From Cordylochernes scorpioides (lineage: Eukaryota > Arthropoda > Arachnida > Pseudoscorpiones > Chernetidae), in NCBI GenBank assembly GCA_030710605.1, contig CP092877.1:39818580-39882579 (forward strand): a stretch of DNA of 64,000 nt. Direction: 5' to 3'. Position numbers and translations under genes: made by a program. Below are positions 9,801 through 20,397 of this stretch, piece by piece. The notes below the pieces were generated by a model. That model was not told where the DNA came from. It was given only the letters and a program-made list of their open reading frames with translations, and searched no databases. Every line of letters begins with the position of its first letter. Position 1 is the stretch's first letter.

Positions 9801-11264
9801 CTAATTTACCTGTGTCGGGATGTCTGTAATTTTTACCAAAACAAGATCATTCACTTCGAAATGTGGTGTTCTGTGCTGCTTATCAAATGTTTCTTTATCT
9901 TTTTTATGCTTATTTTGAGTACGAGAGCTTGCTATCTCTCGAGCTGTATTTATTTCGGGGTATGGGTTAAGATGAGTTCTTAGATCTGGGGGGATAACAT
10001 TGAACATTAAGTAGGTAGGTGGAAAACTTGTGACAGAATGGGGTGTGTTATTGTACGTCTGAGTGACGCGCTTAACTAGTTGAGTCCAGGAAGCTTTCGG
10101 ATTTTCTAGATAAGCTAGTCTGAGCTTGCCTGTAATGGTCGCATTTAAGCGTTCTATTAGACCGTTTGCTTGTGGGTTATTGCTTGTGGTGAGTAGAGGT
10201 TGTATACCATGTGTTATTAGAAATTTGCGGAATTTTTCTGAGGTAAAAGCCGGCGCTCTGTCAGATAACAGACGTTTTGGAGATCCTTGCTGTAGTACCG
10301 TTTTGAGGGTTTGAATGTACGTTAGGGTACTGGTGGACTTCGATGGAAAGGTCCAAGCATATCGCGTTAAATGATCCAGTATTACGTGTAGATATGTCTT
10401 GGAGTGTCCATATTTCGAAAATCCAGCTATGGTATCTATAGAGATTAAGTCGAATGGTTGTTGAGGTGGTAGAATTTGTCCGAGGGCACCATAGGGTTTA
10501 CCTTTGGGCCTTTTAATGATTTGGCAGGTGTGACACGACTTGACAAATTTTTCTATAGATTTAGAGATACCTTTCCAGTAGTACTGGGCAGTGATTATGC
10601 GGGTCATCTGAGAGATGCCTGGGTGGTTATATTCTTGGTGAACTTTATTCATTAGATTATGTTGCAGGGTTTCGGGAATTATTATTTTAATTACACCTTT
10701 TCGGGTAATGGTATGGAAGCCGTTTGTATCAATGTTGAAGAGGGATGTTGTTGGTTGATGCTGTTTGATAATATCAGCACTGACAAATCCTACAAAGGGG
10801 TTTCGTGATAGCAAATCTGCCTCGTACTGTTGGCTGCCTTTGAGGTAGTGGATTTCGTAATTATAGGTAGATAGTCTCAGGCTCCATCTAAAGAGTCGTC
10901 CTGACGGATTTTTTTTAGTTTTAAGCCATTGTAAAGCCTGGTGATCTGTGTATATGGTGAATTTTATACCGGTGGGGTATATTCGGAATTTGTCTACACT
11001 TTCGACGATGGCGAGGCACTCGAGTTCGGAAACGGTGTAGTTTCTCTCATGTGCTCTAAGGGCGCGGCTGAAATATTGTACAGGATGTACTTGTCCGTCT
11101 GGATGTACCTGTTTGAGTATGCCTGCGATCCTTTGGGTGGATGCATCGCAATAAAGGCGGCATGGTAAACCGACTTGATACAAGTGTAGTACTGGTTTAC
11201 TGGTTAAACTCTCTTTGAGAGTGGTGAAAGCTTGTTGACAATCTGGGTCCCAATTCCATTTCAC
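9801..11264 (-). pseudogene. Gypsy Pol: RNase H and integrase
   Basis: 487 codons open. RNase H: LYCDASTQRIAGIL, then VSELECLAIV and IYTDHQALQWL (residues about 37-115). Integrase: H-H...CHTC zinc finger (about 215-255), core with LISIDTIAGF, LLSDRAPAFTS and NGLIERLNAT supplying the D,D,E triad. Upstream it is cut from RT by a TAA (near 11268). The C-terminus is lost by a one-base deletion near 9830, where element 2 (22612) keeps an extra G and stays in frame. Acts as retrotransposon replication and integration enzymes; dead here. Confidence 0.9.
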
Positions 11265-11270
11265 ATCTTT

Positions 11271-12281
11271 TTAAAGTAGTTTATTTAAAGGTGCTCGTAA
11301 GCGGGCATAATCTGGTATAAACTTATTATACACGTTCACTGCTCCTAAAAATGATTGTAACGTCTTTTGATTGGTAGGTGGTTTGATGGCATTTATGGTA
11401 TCAAGGTTGCGCGTCTGTGGTGCATAAGTACCTGCGGTAACAGTGTATCCTAAGAAATCTATATTTGTTTTAAAAAACGAACATTTGTTATAATTGAGTT
11501 TGATGTTTTCGTGTTGACACACCGCTAGAAATTGTTGTAGGTGTTGTAGATGATCCTCTAAGGTGTCAGAAAAAATAATGAAATCGTCGAAGTAATGGGT
11601 AACAAAATTTAGTTCATATTTTTGCATGACCTGGTTTATGGCACGATGGTATATCTGTGGCGAATTTTAAAATCCGTAAGGAAGTCTACAAAATTCGTAC
11701 TGACTATCTAACGTCACGAAAGCTAGTAGATTACGTGAGTTAGGTTCTACTTCCACTTGCCAATATGCGGATGCTATATCTACAGAAGAGTAGTATTTGG
11801 CTTTCGACAATTTGTCAAGAATGGTTTCTATTAATGGTAAAGGATGTACGTCTGGAGCGATGATTTCATTAAGTTTTCTGTAATCAATACAGAAACGTTT
11901 CGTTTTGTCACGTTTTGTAACAAGAGTTATTGGACTGGCATAAGGTGAGACTGACGGGGCAATAATTCCATGTTGGAGCATTTGCTCTATTTGGGTTTGT
12001 ATTTCTTGTTGGTCGTGTAGTGGCACTCTATATGGGCGAAATGCTATTATTTTATCTGTGGTGGTATTGATTTTTACCGGTGGTATGTTCAATTTAGGCA
12101 CATTGTATTTATTAGTAGAGAACACTTGCGAGAATTCATATAGAATTCGGTGGAGTTCGTGTGGACAATGTTCTAACTGAGGTGCCGCATTAGAAGGTAT
12201 AGAAATCTCAATATCATGGGTAGGAGATATAGTGGGTGAAACAATAGTGGGGGAACATATAATTGGGGTAGGGTCCGCCAC
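11271..12281 (-). pseudogene. Gypsy Pol: reverse transcriptase, with one nonsense codon
   Basis: Two frames in phase separated by one TAA (about 11668). RT motifs: RFCIDYRKLN, SSVDIASAYWQV, FCRLPYGF, then THYFDDFIIFS (YxDD-type catalytic box) and LGYTVTAGTY. The stop lies right after LPYGF, where the family normally has a lysine or similar, so the nonsense codon is probably a point change. The family assignment is certain from motif order. Confidence 0.9.
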
Positions 12282-12459
12282 GTGTAAACAGGACTGGTTC
12301 GAGGGGAAGGTGGTAAAAATAGCCGTTTCCCTCGGTTGAGTGGGACATAAATCCTGTTTGCACTTGGTGAACTTATAGACATTCTTTGGGAGAGCATCAT
12401 TCTTTTAATAAATTTGGAGATTATTAAAATCTATAATTAATTTAAATATTTTAAGGGTA

Positions 12460-12760
12460 TTAATAGATAAAATACCAAAAGGTAGTGAAGCTTCTATTAT
12501 AAAAAAAAAAAAATAGTTTTTGGGTGAGGTTACCTATTTTAAGTTTTAAAAATATATATCCAAGGGTATTTACATTGTGGGCTATTGCGTTTATAGTTAA
12601 ACTGTACTGATGGATAATAATTTTATATGGTAATCTATTTTCTATGGTTCTTAAAATATCCAAGTTAAGTATGTTAATAGATGCTCCCGTGTCTATTAAA
12701 AAGGGCAAATTTACATTTGGTGACAGTTCAGTCCATATTACGAGCTGTTCAACGAAAAAA
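12460..12760 (-). pseudogene. Gypsy aspartic protease fragment
   Basis: FLIDTGASINIL shows the DTGAS active-site motif, near residue 6 of the open frame. It is followed by hydrophobic strands and then a homopolymer-rich stretch (12488-12515) where the frame is probably shifted. It lies between gag and RT, as expected. Confidence 0.75.
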
Positions 12761-12770
12761 GGTTTCAGGT

Positions 12771-13742
12771 TTTCCTACCGTTGAGTTGCTCGCGGGGCTT
12801 GTAGAGTCGTCTCGGCTTGCAGCTTGGAATTGGGGAACAGGGCTCCGAGATTGGACTTTGGGCCGGGTACCAGATTTTGGTACAGTGGTTGTGCGTGGTC
12901 TGGCGCTGTAGACTTGGCGTGTTCTGTCCTGTGGGAACCGTTGTTCACACTGGGAGTGCCAGTGCATAGCATTGCAATACTTGCAAGGCGAGGGTGGGGG
13001 TGCAACTTGGTACGTTACACGTGATGACCGCTGGTTGTTGTACCGCGGTGGTGGGTTGTGGTAGGTTGGATGTGGGGCCTTGTCTACTTGGCGCTGGTAC
13101 GCTGCACTAATGGCACACTGAGTTCTCCTTATTCTTGACACTAGGTCAAACCATTCTTTAATGGTGTTTGGCTGCAACGTTGCGATTAATCGCTGGTCTG
13201 CGACGGGTAGTCCTTCGGTCAGAGAATCTATTAATATGTCGGCGGGTAGGTTTAATTTCATGCCCATTACCGTTTTGTTTTGGTAGTAGTCTTCTAGGGG
13301 CATTTGGGGTGTCAATTTGATGGCTAGGAAGCGTGGAAAACGACGCTTCTGTCGTTGTTGGGAATAAATCTATCAAGGTTTGGCGGACATCATTATAAAA
13401 TAACCTATCTAACCGTAGGCTTCGGAAATATTGGAGTGGCTTGCCTTGCAGGTAGTAGGGTAACTTGCGTAGGCGATCCGTGTAGGTCAGGTCAGCTCGG
13501 TCTGCTTGGGCACCGAAGTTGTCGAAAAAGCTCTGGGCTTCAAAGGTACCATCGTATGGACTCACATCTATCTCCCTGGGAGATCGGGTGATCAGCAGCT
13601 TACTCAGGGCATCGGCGATCTGTGTCAGCGGGTCTGCGGAGGTCCCTTGGGGCGGCGACGTTTCCTCCTCTTCAAATGTCGTCTCTTGTTGGGGAACAGA
13701 TAGCCCGGTCGCATCGTTGGACTGTTCGGTTTGCTCTTCCAT
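12771..13742 (-). pseudogene. Gypsy Gag with zinc knuckle, frameshifted
   Basis: ATG at 13742 opens a frame (MEEQTEQSNDATG...) with capsid-like sequence SPYDGTFEAQSFFDNF and PYYLQGKPLQYFR. The frame shifts near 13310, and the overlapping frame ends at about 12771 after a CKYCNAMHWHSQC knuckle (CX2CX3HX4C) and an S/P/R-rich tail. Forms the retrotransposon particle and binds its RNA when intact. It lies directly inside the 5' LTR. Confidence 0.82.
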
Positions 13743-13800
13743 CTTTGCACTTTCTCGCTTCTATCTGGCCTTCTTCGTTTTGGTTATCCTGTCGGCTAGC

Positions 13801-14532
13801 TGTAATAAGTTGAGGTTTGGTTGTTGACTCTCGCTATACTGTGTTGACCGAGAGGAACAGTCAGGATGGGGAGTTTTCCAGTACCTCTCTGCACCTTGGA
13901 AGACCTTTTACAATTCTCACAAAGTACAGGCAGTCGTGGTCGAGGCAGAGTGGAAAGCTTGGAAATGTCCACACAAAAAAACGAAGACACAGTTGCACTA
14001 AGAAAGTTCCGTGAACAGATAGAGTTGAGCTAGGAGCGAAAAATGGGGAGGTAGAAGTTTTCTTACTATTCTACATGATGGATGAGATGGTTCTGAGGGA
14101 CGACCGACGTGGGCTCACACAGATGCTGCACTCACTGTGAAGTGACTGTAAAGGGACTGTATTTATAGGTTAAGACGGGGGGCCTTATGCGACAGGGGCC
14201 GTTTCTGAGAAAGGGGGCCTTGCATGTCACCAGGTGTGAGAGGGGGCTTTGCATTCCACCAGATGTGGAGTGTGGGTGGTCTTGGTCCATTTTTAGACCT
14301 TGTTGTGGGAATTCTATATCTATCTCGATTTTGACGTTATGACTTCTATCTCTTGCTTAGCTCAACTCTTAATCTATTACAGATTATTATTTATTTATCC
14401 TCAGTTTGTACAAATTACATTACATATGATGATGTATAAACGTATAATCATTTACAGATGTGTTTCTATTATACAACATTAAAATCTTATTATAAGTTAT
14501 ATACGATATGGGGTTGTTGGTTTAAATTACCA
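13801..14532 (-). mobile_element. 5' LTR of Gypsy element 1
   Basis: 732 bp, from TGTAATAAGTTGAGG to AAATTACCA on the plus strand, followed by (TA)n. On the minus strand the base after the LTR starts GCTAGCCGACAGGATAACC, a possible primer-binding region; a similar GCCGACAGGAT occurs at 17297. Confidence 0.88.
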
Positions 14533-14906
14533 TATATATATATATATATATACGTATAATTGTTTCAAATACATATAAAAGGAGATTCTCCTGTAACTTT
14601 ATGTTGTATACTGGTTAGAAAATCGGCCCCTGTTACTTAACCAGCTTAAACATCTTTTTTGGAAAATTATACCGATTTCAGGACTTCTCTTGTAGGATGT
14701 TATGAAATTGAAGCCACCCTTGTACTTATTTAGGGTCATAGCCATAACATGGTATATATGTTGTTGGCTTTTGTCTGAATTTGTCAAAACTGTTGTTATG
14801 GCACATTCTCCACCACTACCTTCATGTTTTGTTCTGAGGTTATAAACAAAATGCATTGTTTTAGTGCATTTTAAAGAGAGAGGTGCCTCTTTTGTTCATA
14901 TTTATA

Positions 14907-15081
14907 CAGTAGAACCTCCATGAGAGAACACTCACGCTAGAGGACACCTCTCCACAAAGGACAGTTTTCATTTGCAAAATTACCATTTTTACTATTTAGC
15001 AACTCTCCGGTAAGAGGATACCTCTCTCCAAAGGACACTTTGGCTCTGCAATTAGATGTACTTTACAGGGAGGTTCTAATG
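14907..15081. mobile_element. pogo/Tigger-like MITE
   Basis: CAGTAGAACCTCCATGAGAG to GGAGGTTCTAATG; the right end has one change. Partner in copy B at 57114-57288. Confidence 0.75.
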
Positions 15082-15652
15082 TATAAAATATATCTTGTAT
15101 AAATCTTCTCCCCAGGTAAACATTTTAATATTTTTTAAACAGATCATACTAAGAATTTTTCCTCTATATATAAATAGATTCTAAAAATTTTATCAAAAGT
15201 AAATTATGACCATTTAAAATTTTTTGATCATGATAAATTGATATTTTATATTGTATGTTTTTTTCGTTTTATTTTTAGCTTGCAGAGCTAGTAAATAATG
15301 ACTAATGCACATGCAGGGGGTAATATATTATTATGATTATAGTTTTCACAAACAACACACATTTTTCATCTATAAATAAATATTGATATTATATAAATTT
15401 TAAATATTAAAATTTACAATAAAAATAGTCGAGAATTTTTAAAGTGGTAAATCAATTTGTCAATATATAAAAATGAAAATTATTGAAATAATAATTTCTG
15501 ACCAAAAGATTTTTAAAAATCCTTCGTTAATTATAAAAAAAAATAATTTGGTAACATTTCAATAAGTATGCCAATCAAATAATAAAATATTATATTTATT
15601 CTTTTTTAAAACTTGAATTAAATTTTTGAATAAGTAAATTCAACAAACTCAC

Positions 15653-15686
15653 TTTGAAGCATTTCTTTAGACGCTTTGGAGCCCAT
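15653..15686 (-). CDS. Candidate first coding exon, downstream tandem copy
   Basis: Minus strand ATG in a GATCATGG context encodes MGSKASKEMLQ and ends in phase 1 at a GTGAGT donor. MGxxxS/T-K is the N-myristoylation pattern, so a membrane-anchored product is possible (inference). Phase 1 matches micro-exon 2 at 4840-4856, about 10.8 kb downstream, with Gypsy element 1 in the intron. Product unknown. Confidence 0.4.
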
Positions 15687-15965
15687 GATCGCAGATATTT
15701 ACTTTCACTTCTTTGTTTACGAATAACCTTTCTTTGATACCATGGAAATAGAAAGTGGTAAATCAATTTGTCAATATATAAAAATGAAAATTATTGAAAT
15801 AATAATTTCTGACCAAAAGATTTTTAAAAATCCTTCGTTAATTATTAAAAAAAAAATAATTTGGTAACATTTCAATAAGTATGCCAATCAAATAATAAAA
15901 TATTATATTTATTCTTTTATAAAACTTGAATTAAATTTTTGAATAAGTAAATTCAACAAACTCAC

Positions 15966-15999
15966 TTTGAAGCATTTCTTTAGACGCTTTGGAGCCCAT
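15966..15999 (-). CDS. Candidate first coding exon, upstream tandem copy
   Basis: Same 34 bases, donor and flanks as 15653-15686. Two alternative or redundant first exons may exist; only transcripts can tell which is used. Confidence 0.4.
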
Positions 16000-16520
16000 G
16001 ATCGCAGATATTTACTTTCACTTCTTTGTTTACGAATAACCTTTCTTTGATACCATGGAAATAGAATGTTCTTTTTTCTTTTTCATTTAAATCAATTAGT
16101 GATTATCACATGAACTGAAAATATGAACAACCTACAAACCTCTTCTATCTGGTGGAATTCTCTGGAACTCTAATAAAAATAGAATTATAACGAGACGATT
16201 GGAAAAATCCTTAGGAATATTTACATACTGTCCGATAAAACATGTCAGGGGTACCAGGTGTGTCCCTTTGGCTCAAAACGGATCAGTCCCTCTGAGACAC
16301 GATGATTGGCAGACCCCCCTACACAGACCTGCCTTGACTGGCGTCGCCTTCACTTGCTCTCTCGCCATCTCTGTGGTGACATCCAACATGCCTTGTCCTT
16401 TTGCGCAATCTCAAAAACGCCTGAACCCACTCTGAAAATTATGGCCACCTCGACTGCAACTAACATGCCACACTACAGACATCCTACAGAATAAACTACA
16501 TTACAATATATATATATATA

Positions 16521-17451
16521 TGGTAATTTAAAACAACAACCTCATATTGTGTAGATAACTTATAACAAGATTGTCATGTTGTATATAGAGACACATCTAT
16601 AAATAATTATGCGCATGATTAATCTGTGTCATTGCATCACCTATGTAATGTAATTTGTACAAAGTGGATAAATAAATAAAATCTGTAATAGATTTAATAG
16701 TTGAGCTAAAGCAGAGATCGAGCATAGAATTGCCAAAACAACAGAGTCTAAAGATGGGAGTCATAAATCAGGTAGATTCACAGTTCCCACGACAGGCCAC
16801 CCACACTGTCACATGTGGTGGAATGCAGAGACCCCTCTCACACCTGGACAGGTAAAGGCGCCCTTTCTCAAACGCCCCTGTCACATAAGGTCACCCCGTC
16901 TTTAACCTATAAATCATCACCTTACAGTGGCTTGACAGCTCAGTACAGTTCAGTCAGTTGAGTTTAGTGCACCCTTAGCGTCAGCTCACGTCGGTCGTAC
17001 CTTATGTCGATCTCAACTATCATGTAGACGAGTAAGAAACTTCTATGTCTCCATCTTTCGCTCCTGGCTCAACTTTTATCTGTTTACGGAACTTTCTTAG
17101 TGCAACTGTGTCTTCGTTTTTTGTGTGGATATCCCCAGCTTTCCACTCTGCCTCGACCACGACTGCCTGTATTTTGTGAGAACTTTTAAAGGTCTTCCAA
17201 GGTGCAGAGAGGTACTGGAAAACTCTACATCCTGACTGTTCCTCTCGGTCAACACAGTACAACAAGAGCTACCAGGACTTCAACTATTATTTCAGTAGCC
17301 GACAGGATCTCTACAAAAGCTACTGGAATTCTCTCATCTCATTACATGAGTCGACAGGATCTCATCACAGATAAGTCGACAGCAACTCATCATCACATTT
17401 AAGTCGACAGGATTCTACAAGAGTCAACAGTAACTTCATCCCATCATCACA
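16521..17451 (+). mobile_element. Solo LTR of the TA-targeting Gypsy family
   Basis: Starts TGGTAATTTAAAACAACAAC and ends CATCATCACA; (TA)n flanks on both sides. Closely related to the element 2 LTRs in the opposite orientation, including repeated GTCGACAGGATCTCATCA and GTCGACAGCAACTC blocks. No internal region. Confidence 0.8.
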
Positions 17452-17465
17452 TATATATATATATA

Positions 17466-18175
17466 CTAGCGGATGTACCCGGCTTCGCCCAGGTTTTTCT
17501 CGGGGGAATGTTTGTATTCTAGTAATAAGAAAATATACTACACCTAAAAACTATCAGAGAAAAGAGAAACCACGGAAGGTGAACAGAAAAATGCTTACAA
17601 TGGATGTTATGTTTACGATATCAAGTTAAATAAAAACAAAGATAAAATTTGCATATGTTGGTCACTATAAATTTGTATATTTGTTAGGCGAAATTAGAAA
17701 CATGATAAAACAATTGGGTATTTAAAAACAAATGTAGAAATAAAAGTTGAAGTATAATAAACAATGTTAAAGATTAGTTTTAATTATTAATCAAGATTGT
17801 GTGTGAATATGTGAGAAAGATGTAATATCGTTGTTGTTTTCTTGGCCGACTGTTTTACATATGGTGTTATCTTAAAATTGCTTGTTTTGAATATTTTTTA
17901 GATTGAGATTATTAGCTAGTATGTAAAAAAATTAACTCTGTTGAAATTTAATTTTGTATTTATATATAAATAAAATTAACTCTGTTGATTTTTTTTGTAT
18001 TTAATCGATAACAGCGAAGTTACGCATGTTAATGTTAGGAAATATATTTTGATGTTAAGCAAAACCTGCTCCATCTCGTTTTACATAAATGTTGAAAATT
18101 TGGTTGAAATTGATGCATTGTAACGAAAGTTTTTAGTGATGTCCACTTATGAAATTTCCATTTTATTAATATATA
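17466..18175 (-). mobile_element. Helitron, 3' end at 17466, 5' end not resolved
   Basis: Plus strand CTAGCGGATGTACCCGGCTT is the complement of the Helitron 3' terminus (hairpin ...GAAGCCGGGTACATCCGCTAG then T). The body runs rightward through AT-rich sequence. It may be interrupted by the mariner at 18176, so the right border is a guess. Confidence 0.55.
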
Positions 18176-19499
18176 CGAGGGTTGTCCGTTAAATAAGTTC
18201 CACAGAGGTTTTTTCATACAGAAAAACAGGTTTATTTGCCCTGAACTATACATTTTCGAAAATATCAGACTTTTTCATTTTTCTACATATTCCCCGTTTC
18301 GTTCGACGCATTTTTGCATTCAGGACACCCACTTATGGAACCCAGAGTCAAAGAACTCTGCCACCTGGCCGCGTAGAAAGCCTAAAACCGCTTCTTCCAA
18401 CTCGTCATCGTCCTGGAATTGGGTTCCACCCAGTTTTTTCTTCAACTCGGGGAAGAAATGAAAGTCACTAGGAGCTACGTCCGGGCTGTAGGGTGGGTGT
18501 GACACCAATTCCCATCCAAATTCTTCGATGAAGGCGGTGGTTTGATGGGCGGTGTGCGGCCGAGCGTTGTCGTGGTGAAAACGCACCCCTTTGGTTAACA
18601 TCCCTCTCCTCTTGTTCTGAATCGCGCGTCGAAGTTGTTTCAAGGTCTCACAGTACCGGTTGGAATTGATTGTTGTACCCCGACGCATAAAGTCGCACAA
18701 CAATAGACCCTTTCGGTCCCAAAAGACGGTAGCGATAAGTTTCCCGGCAGAAAGTGTTTGTTTAAACTTTAGAGGTTTCGGCGAAGAAGTGTGCTTCCAT
18801 TGCTTGGATTGCTCCTTTGTCTCCGGTGTGGTATAGTGTACCCAGGTCTCATCACCAGTAACGATCGAATTCAAGAATTCCTCTCCGTCAGTTTTGTGGC
18901 AATCGAGAAATTTCTGGGCCGCATCAACCCACTGCCGTTTATGGTCTTCAGTCAGCATTTTCGGAACCCATCTTGCGCAGACCTTTGAATACCCTAAATG
19001 TTCATGCAAAATCTTGTCGATGGTGGTTTGCATTCAGGAACCAAATCGCAGAGCTTCCACGCAGTAACCCGTCGATCTTCAAGCATTGCCGCTTCGACTT
19101 TGGCAATGGTTTCGTCCGAAACCGATGGCGTCCAGCACGCGGTTCATCGTGGACGTCTATTCGGCCGTTTTCAAATTCTCTGACCCATCTGCGCACCATC
19201 CCGGAACTCATACACCCTTCTCCATACACTTGACAGAGTTCAGTATGAATGTCCTTCGCCGAATTCTTCTTTGCGGCCAAAAAGCGAATTACTGACCGTA
19301 ATTCACAGCTGGCGGGAGACACGAGGGGAAGCTCCATCACTAACGGCTGCTCAGCCAAAACTAAGCTTACCAGCGACGTGTCCTTGGTGGGAAATTGGAG
19401 TGGGGAGAACAAGCTACGAGCCCGTGCAGTCGGCTCGAGCCTAAAAGCGATCCTCATGACAGTGGTGCCCCGTGGAACTTATTTAACGGACAACCCTCG
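18176..19499 (-). mobile_element. mariner transposon
   Basis: Inverted ends CGAGGGTTGTCCGTTAAATA (continuing AGTTCCAC) at 18176 and its complement ending at 19499, flanked by TA. Contains a damaged mariner transposase. The right end is 6 bp from the LTR of Gypsy element 2. Confidence 0.93.
18281..19337 (-). pseudogene. mariner transposase, frameshifted
   Basis: N-terminal part MELPLVSPASCELRSVIRF with HTH-like RRWVREFENGR. The frame shifts near 19030-19130. The catalytic part is open from 19033 with VTGDETWVHY, HHDNARPHTA and YSPDVAPSDFHFF; the second and third D are 34 residues apart (DD34D). A TGA after KWVS (about 18320) precedes MQKCVE..., the usual mariner tail, so it is probably a premature stop. 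Cut-and-paste transposase, inactive here. Confidence 0.9.
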
Positions 19500-19505
19500 T
19501 ATATA

Positions 19506-20397
19506 TGTAATAAGTTGAGGTCTGGTAGCCTCTTGTAGAATCCTGCCGGCTTAGATGTGATGAATAGTTGCTGTCGACTTATCTGTGATGAGATCCTGTC
19601 GACTTTGATGTGATAAAGAGTTGCTGTCGACTTATCTCTGATGAGATCCTGTCGACTCTCGCTATAAGCTGTGGTAACCGGTGGTCAAACCTGTAGTAGC
19701 CGAGAGGGACAGTCAGGGCGTGGAGAGTTTTCCAGTACCTCTCTGCACTTTGGAAGACCTTTAACAGTTTTCACAGAGTACAGGCAGTCGTGGTCGAGGC
19801 AGAGTGGAAAGCTTGGGAACCACACACACAAAACGAAGAGACACAGCTGTAGTAGGAAAGTTCCATGAACAGATAGGAGTTGAGCTAAGCAAGATGGAGA
19901 TAAGAGTTTCTTACTGTTTTACATGGTCGATGAGGTGGACCTGGCTATAAGCGACAAGGGCTCGCGCCGACGGTGAAGAGACTAACTGCTGACTAACTCC
20001 GGCCTAACTATCTATTGTCGGCTAAAACCGAGGTGTTTATATACCATTCCCGAGGAGGGGGGGTGGAGATCTGCGATATTTGAACTTTGAACGTCTGGGG
20101 CATTCTGCACCCTTTGGACCAGATGGCAACGGGCTGCCGAATTCCTTTTCAGGGTTGTTGGATTTCTCTCTCGATTTTAGACGTTTTTGAACTACTCAAT
20201 CTTGCTTTAACTTAGCTCTTAATCTATTACATAGTTTTATTTATTTGTCTTTAGTTTGTACAAAGTACATTACATATGGTGATGCAATGACACAGATTAA
20301 TCATGCATATAAGTATTTATAGATGTGTTTCTATATACAACATGACAATCTTGTTATAAGTAATTATACAATATAGGGTTGTTGGTTTAAATTACCA
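19506..20397 (-). mobile_element. 3' LTR of Gypsy element 2
   Basis: Contains a tandem block with CTGTCGACTTATCTGTGATG and CTGTCGACTTATCTCTGATG near the start, a feature shared with the solo LTR at 16521-17451. AATAAA-like signals on the minus strand lie near 20232. Confidence 0.88.

Larger units (their letters stand above)
6980..14532 (-). mobile_element. Ty3/Gypsy retrotransposon (element 1), full length but coding-defective
   Basis: Two LTRs (6980-7725 and 13801-14532) bracket gag, protease, RT, RNase H and integrase, all read on the minus strand. LTR ends are TGGTAATTT and ATTACA in the element's sense. It sits in a (TA)n tract, TATATATATA on both sides, and copy B (about 56723-56760) keeps the uninterrupted tract. 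Several stops and frameshifts make it non-autonomous now. Confidence 0.93.
1299..15449 (+). repeat. Segmental duplication, copy A
   Basis: Matches 50614-57656 in the same order and orientation, very closely apart from insertions and deletions. Landmarks: copia LTR (1299 vs 50614), pogo-like MITEs (2145 vs 50962; 2538 vs 52779), ribozyme palindrome (4339 vs 53310), 17-bp exon (4840 vs 55261), SINE (about 4940 vs 55364), and the segment from 14533 to about 15449 vs about 56760 to 57656. Copy A carries extra insertions at 1583-2076, 5522-6174 and 6980-14532. The homology may extend left of the window under the copia element. Confidence 0.9.
15441..16066. repeat. Tandem duplication of about 312 bp
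   Basis: Two near-identical units, 15441-15751 and 15752-16066, from AAAGTGGTAAATCAATTTGT to GATACCATGGAAATAGAA. Each contains the same candidate first exon. The left edge coincides with the right end of the copy A/copy B homology. Confidence 0.92.

Noticed and set aside
9795-11168. Plus-strand open frames opposite the Gypsy pol (9795-9983, 10126-10314, 10941-11168)
   Set aside because: They are antisense shadows of a clear RNase H/integrase frame and encode no known motif.
16199-16494. Overlapping plus-strand frames resembling a LINE C-terminus
   Set aside because: Only scattered cysteines and histidines; no motif strong enough to annotate.
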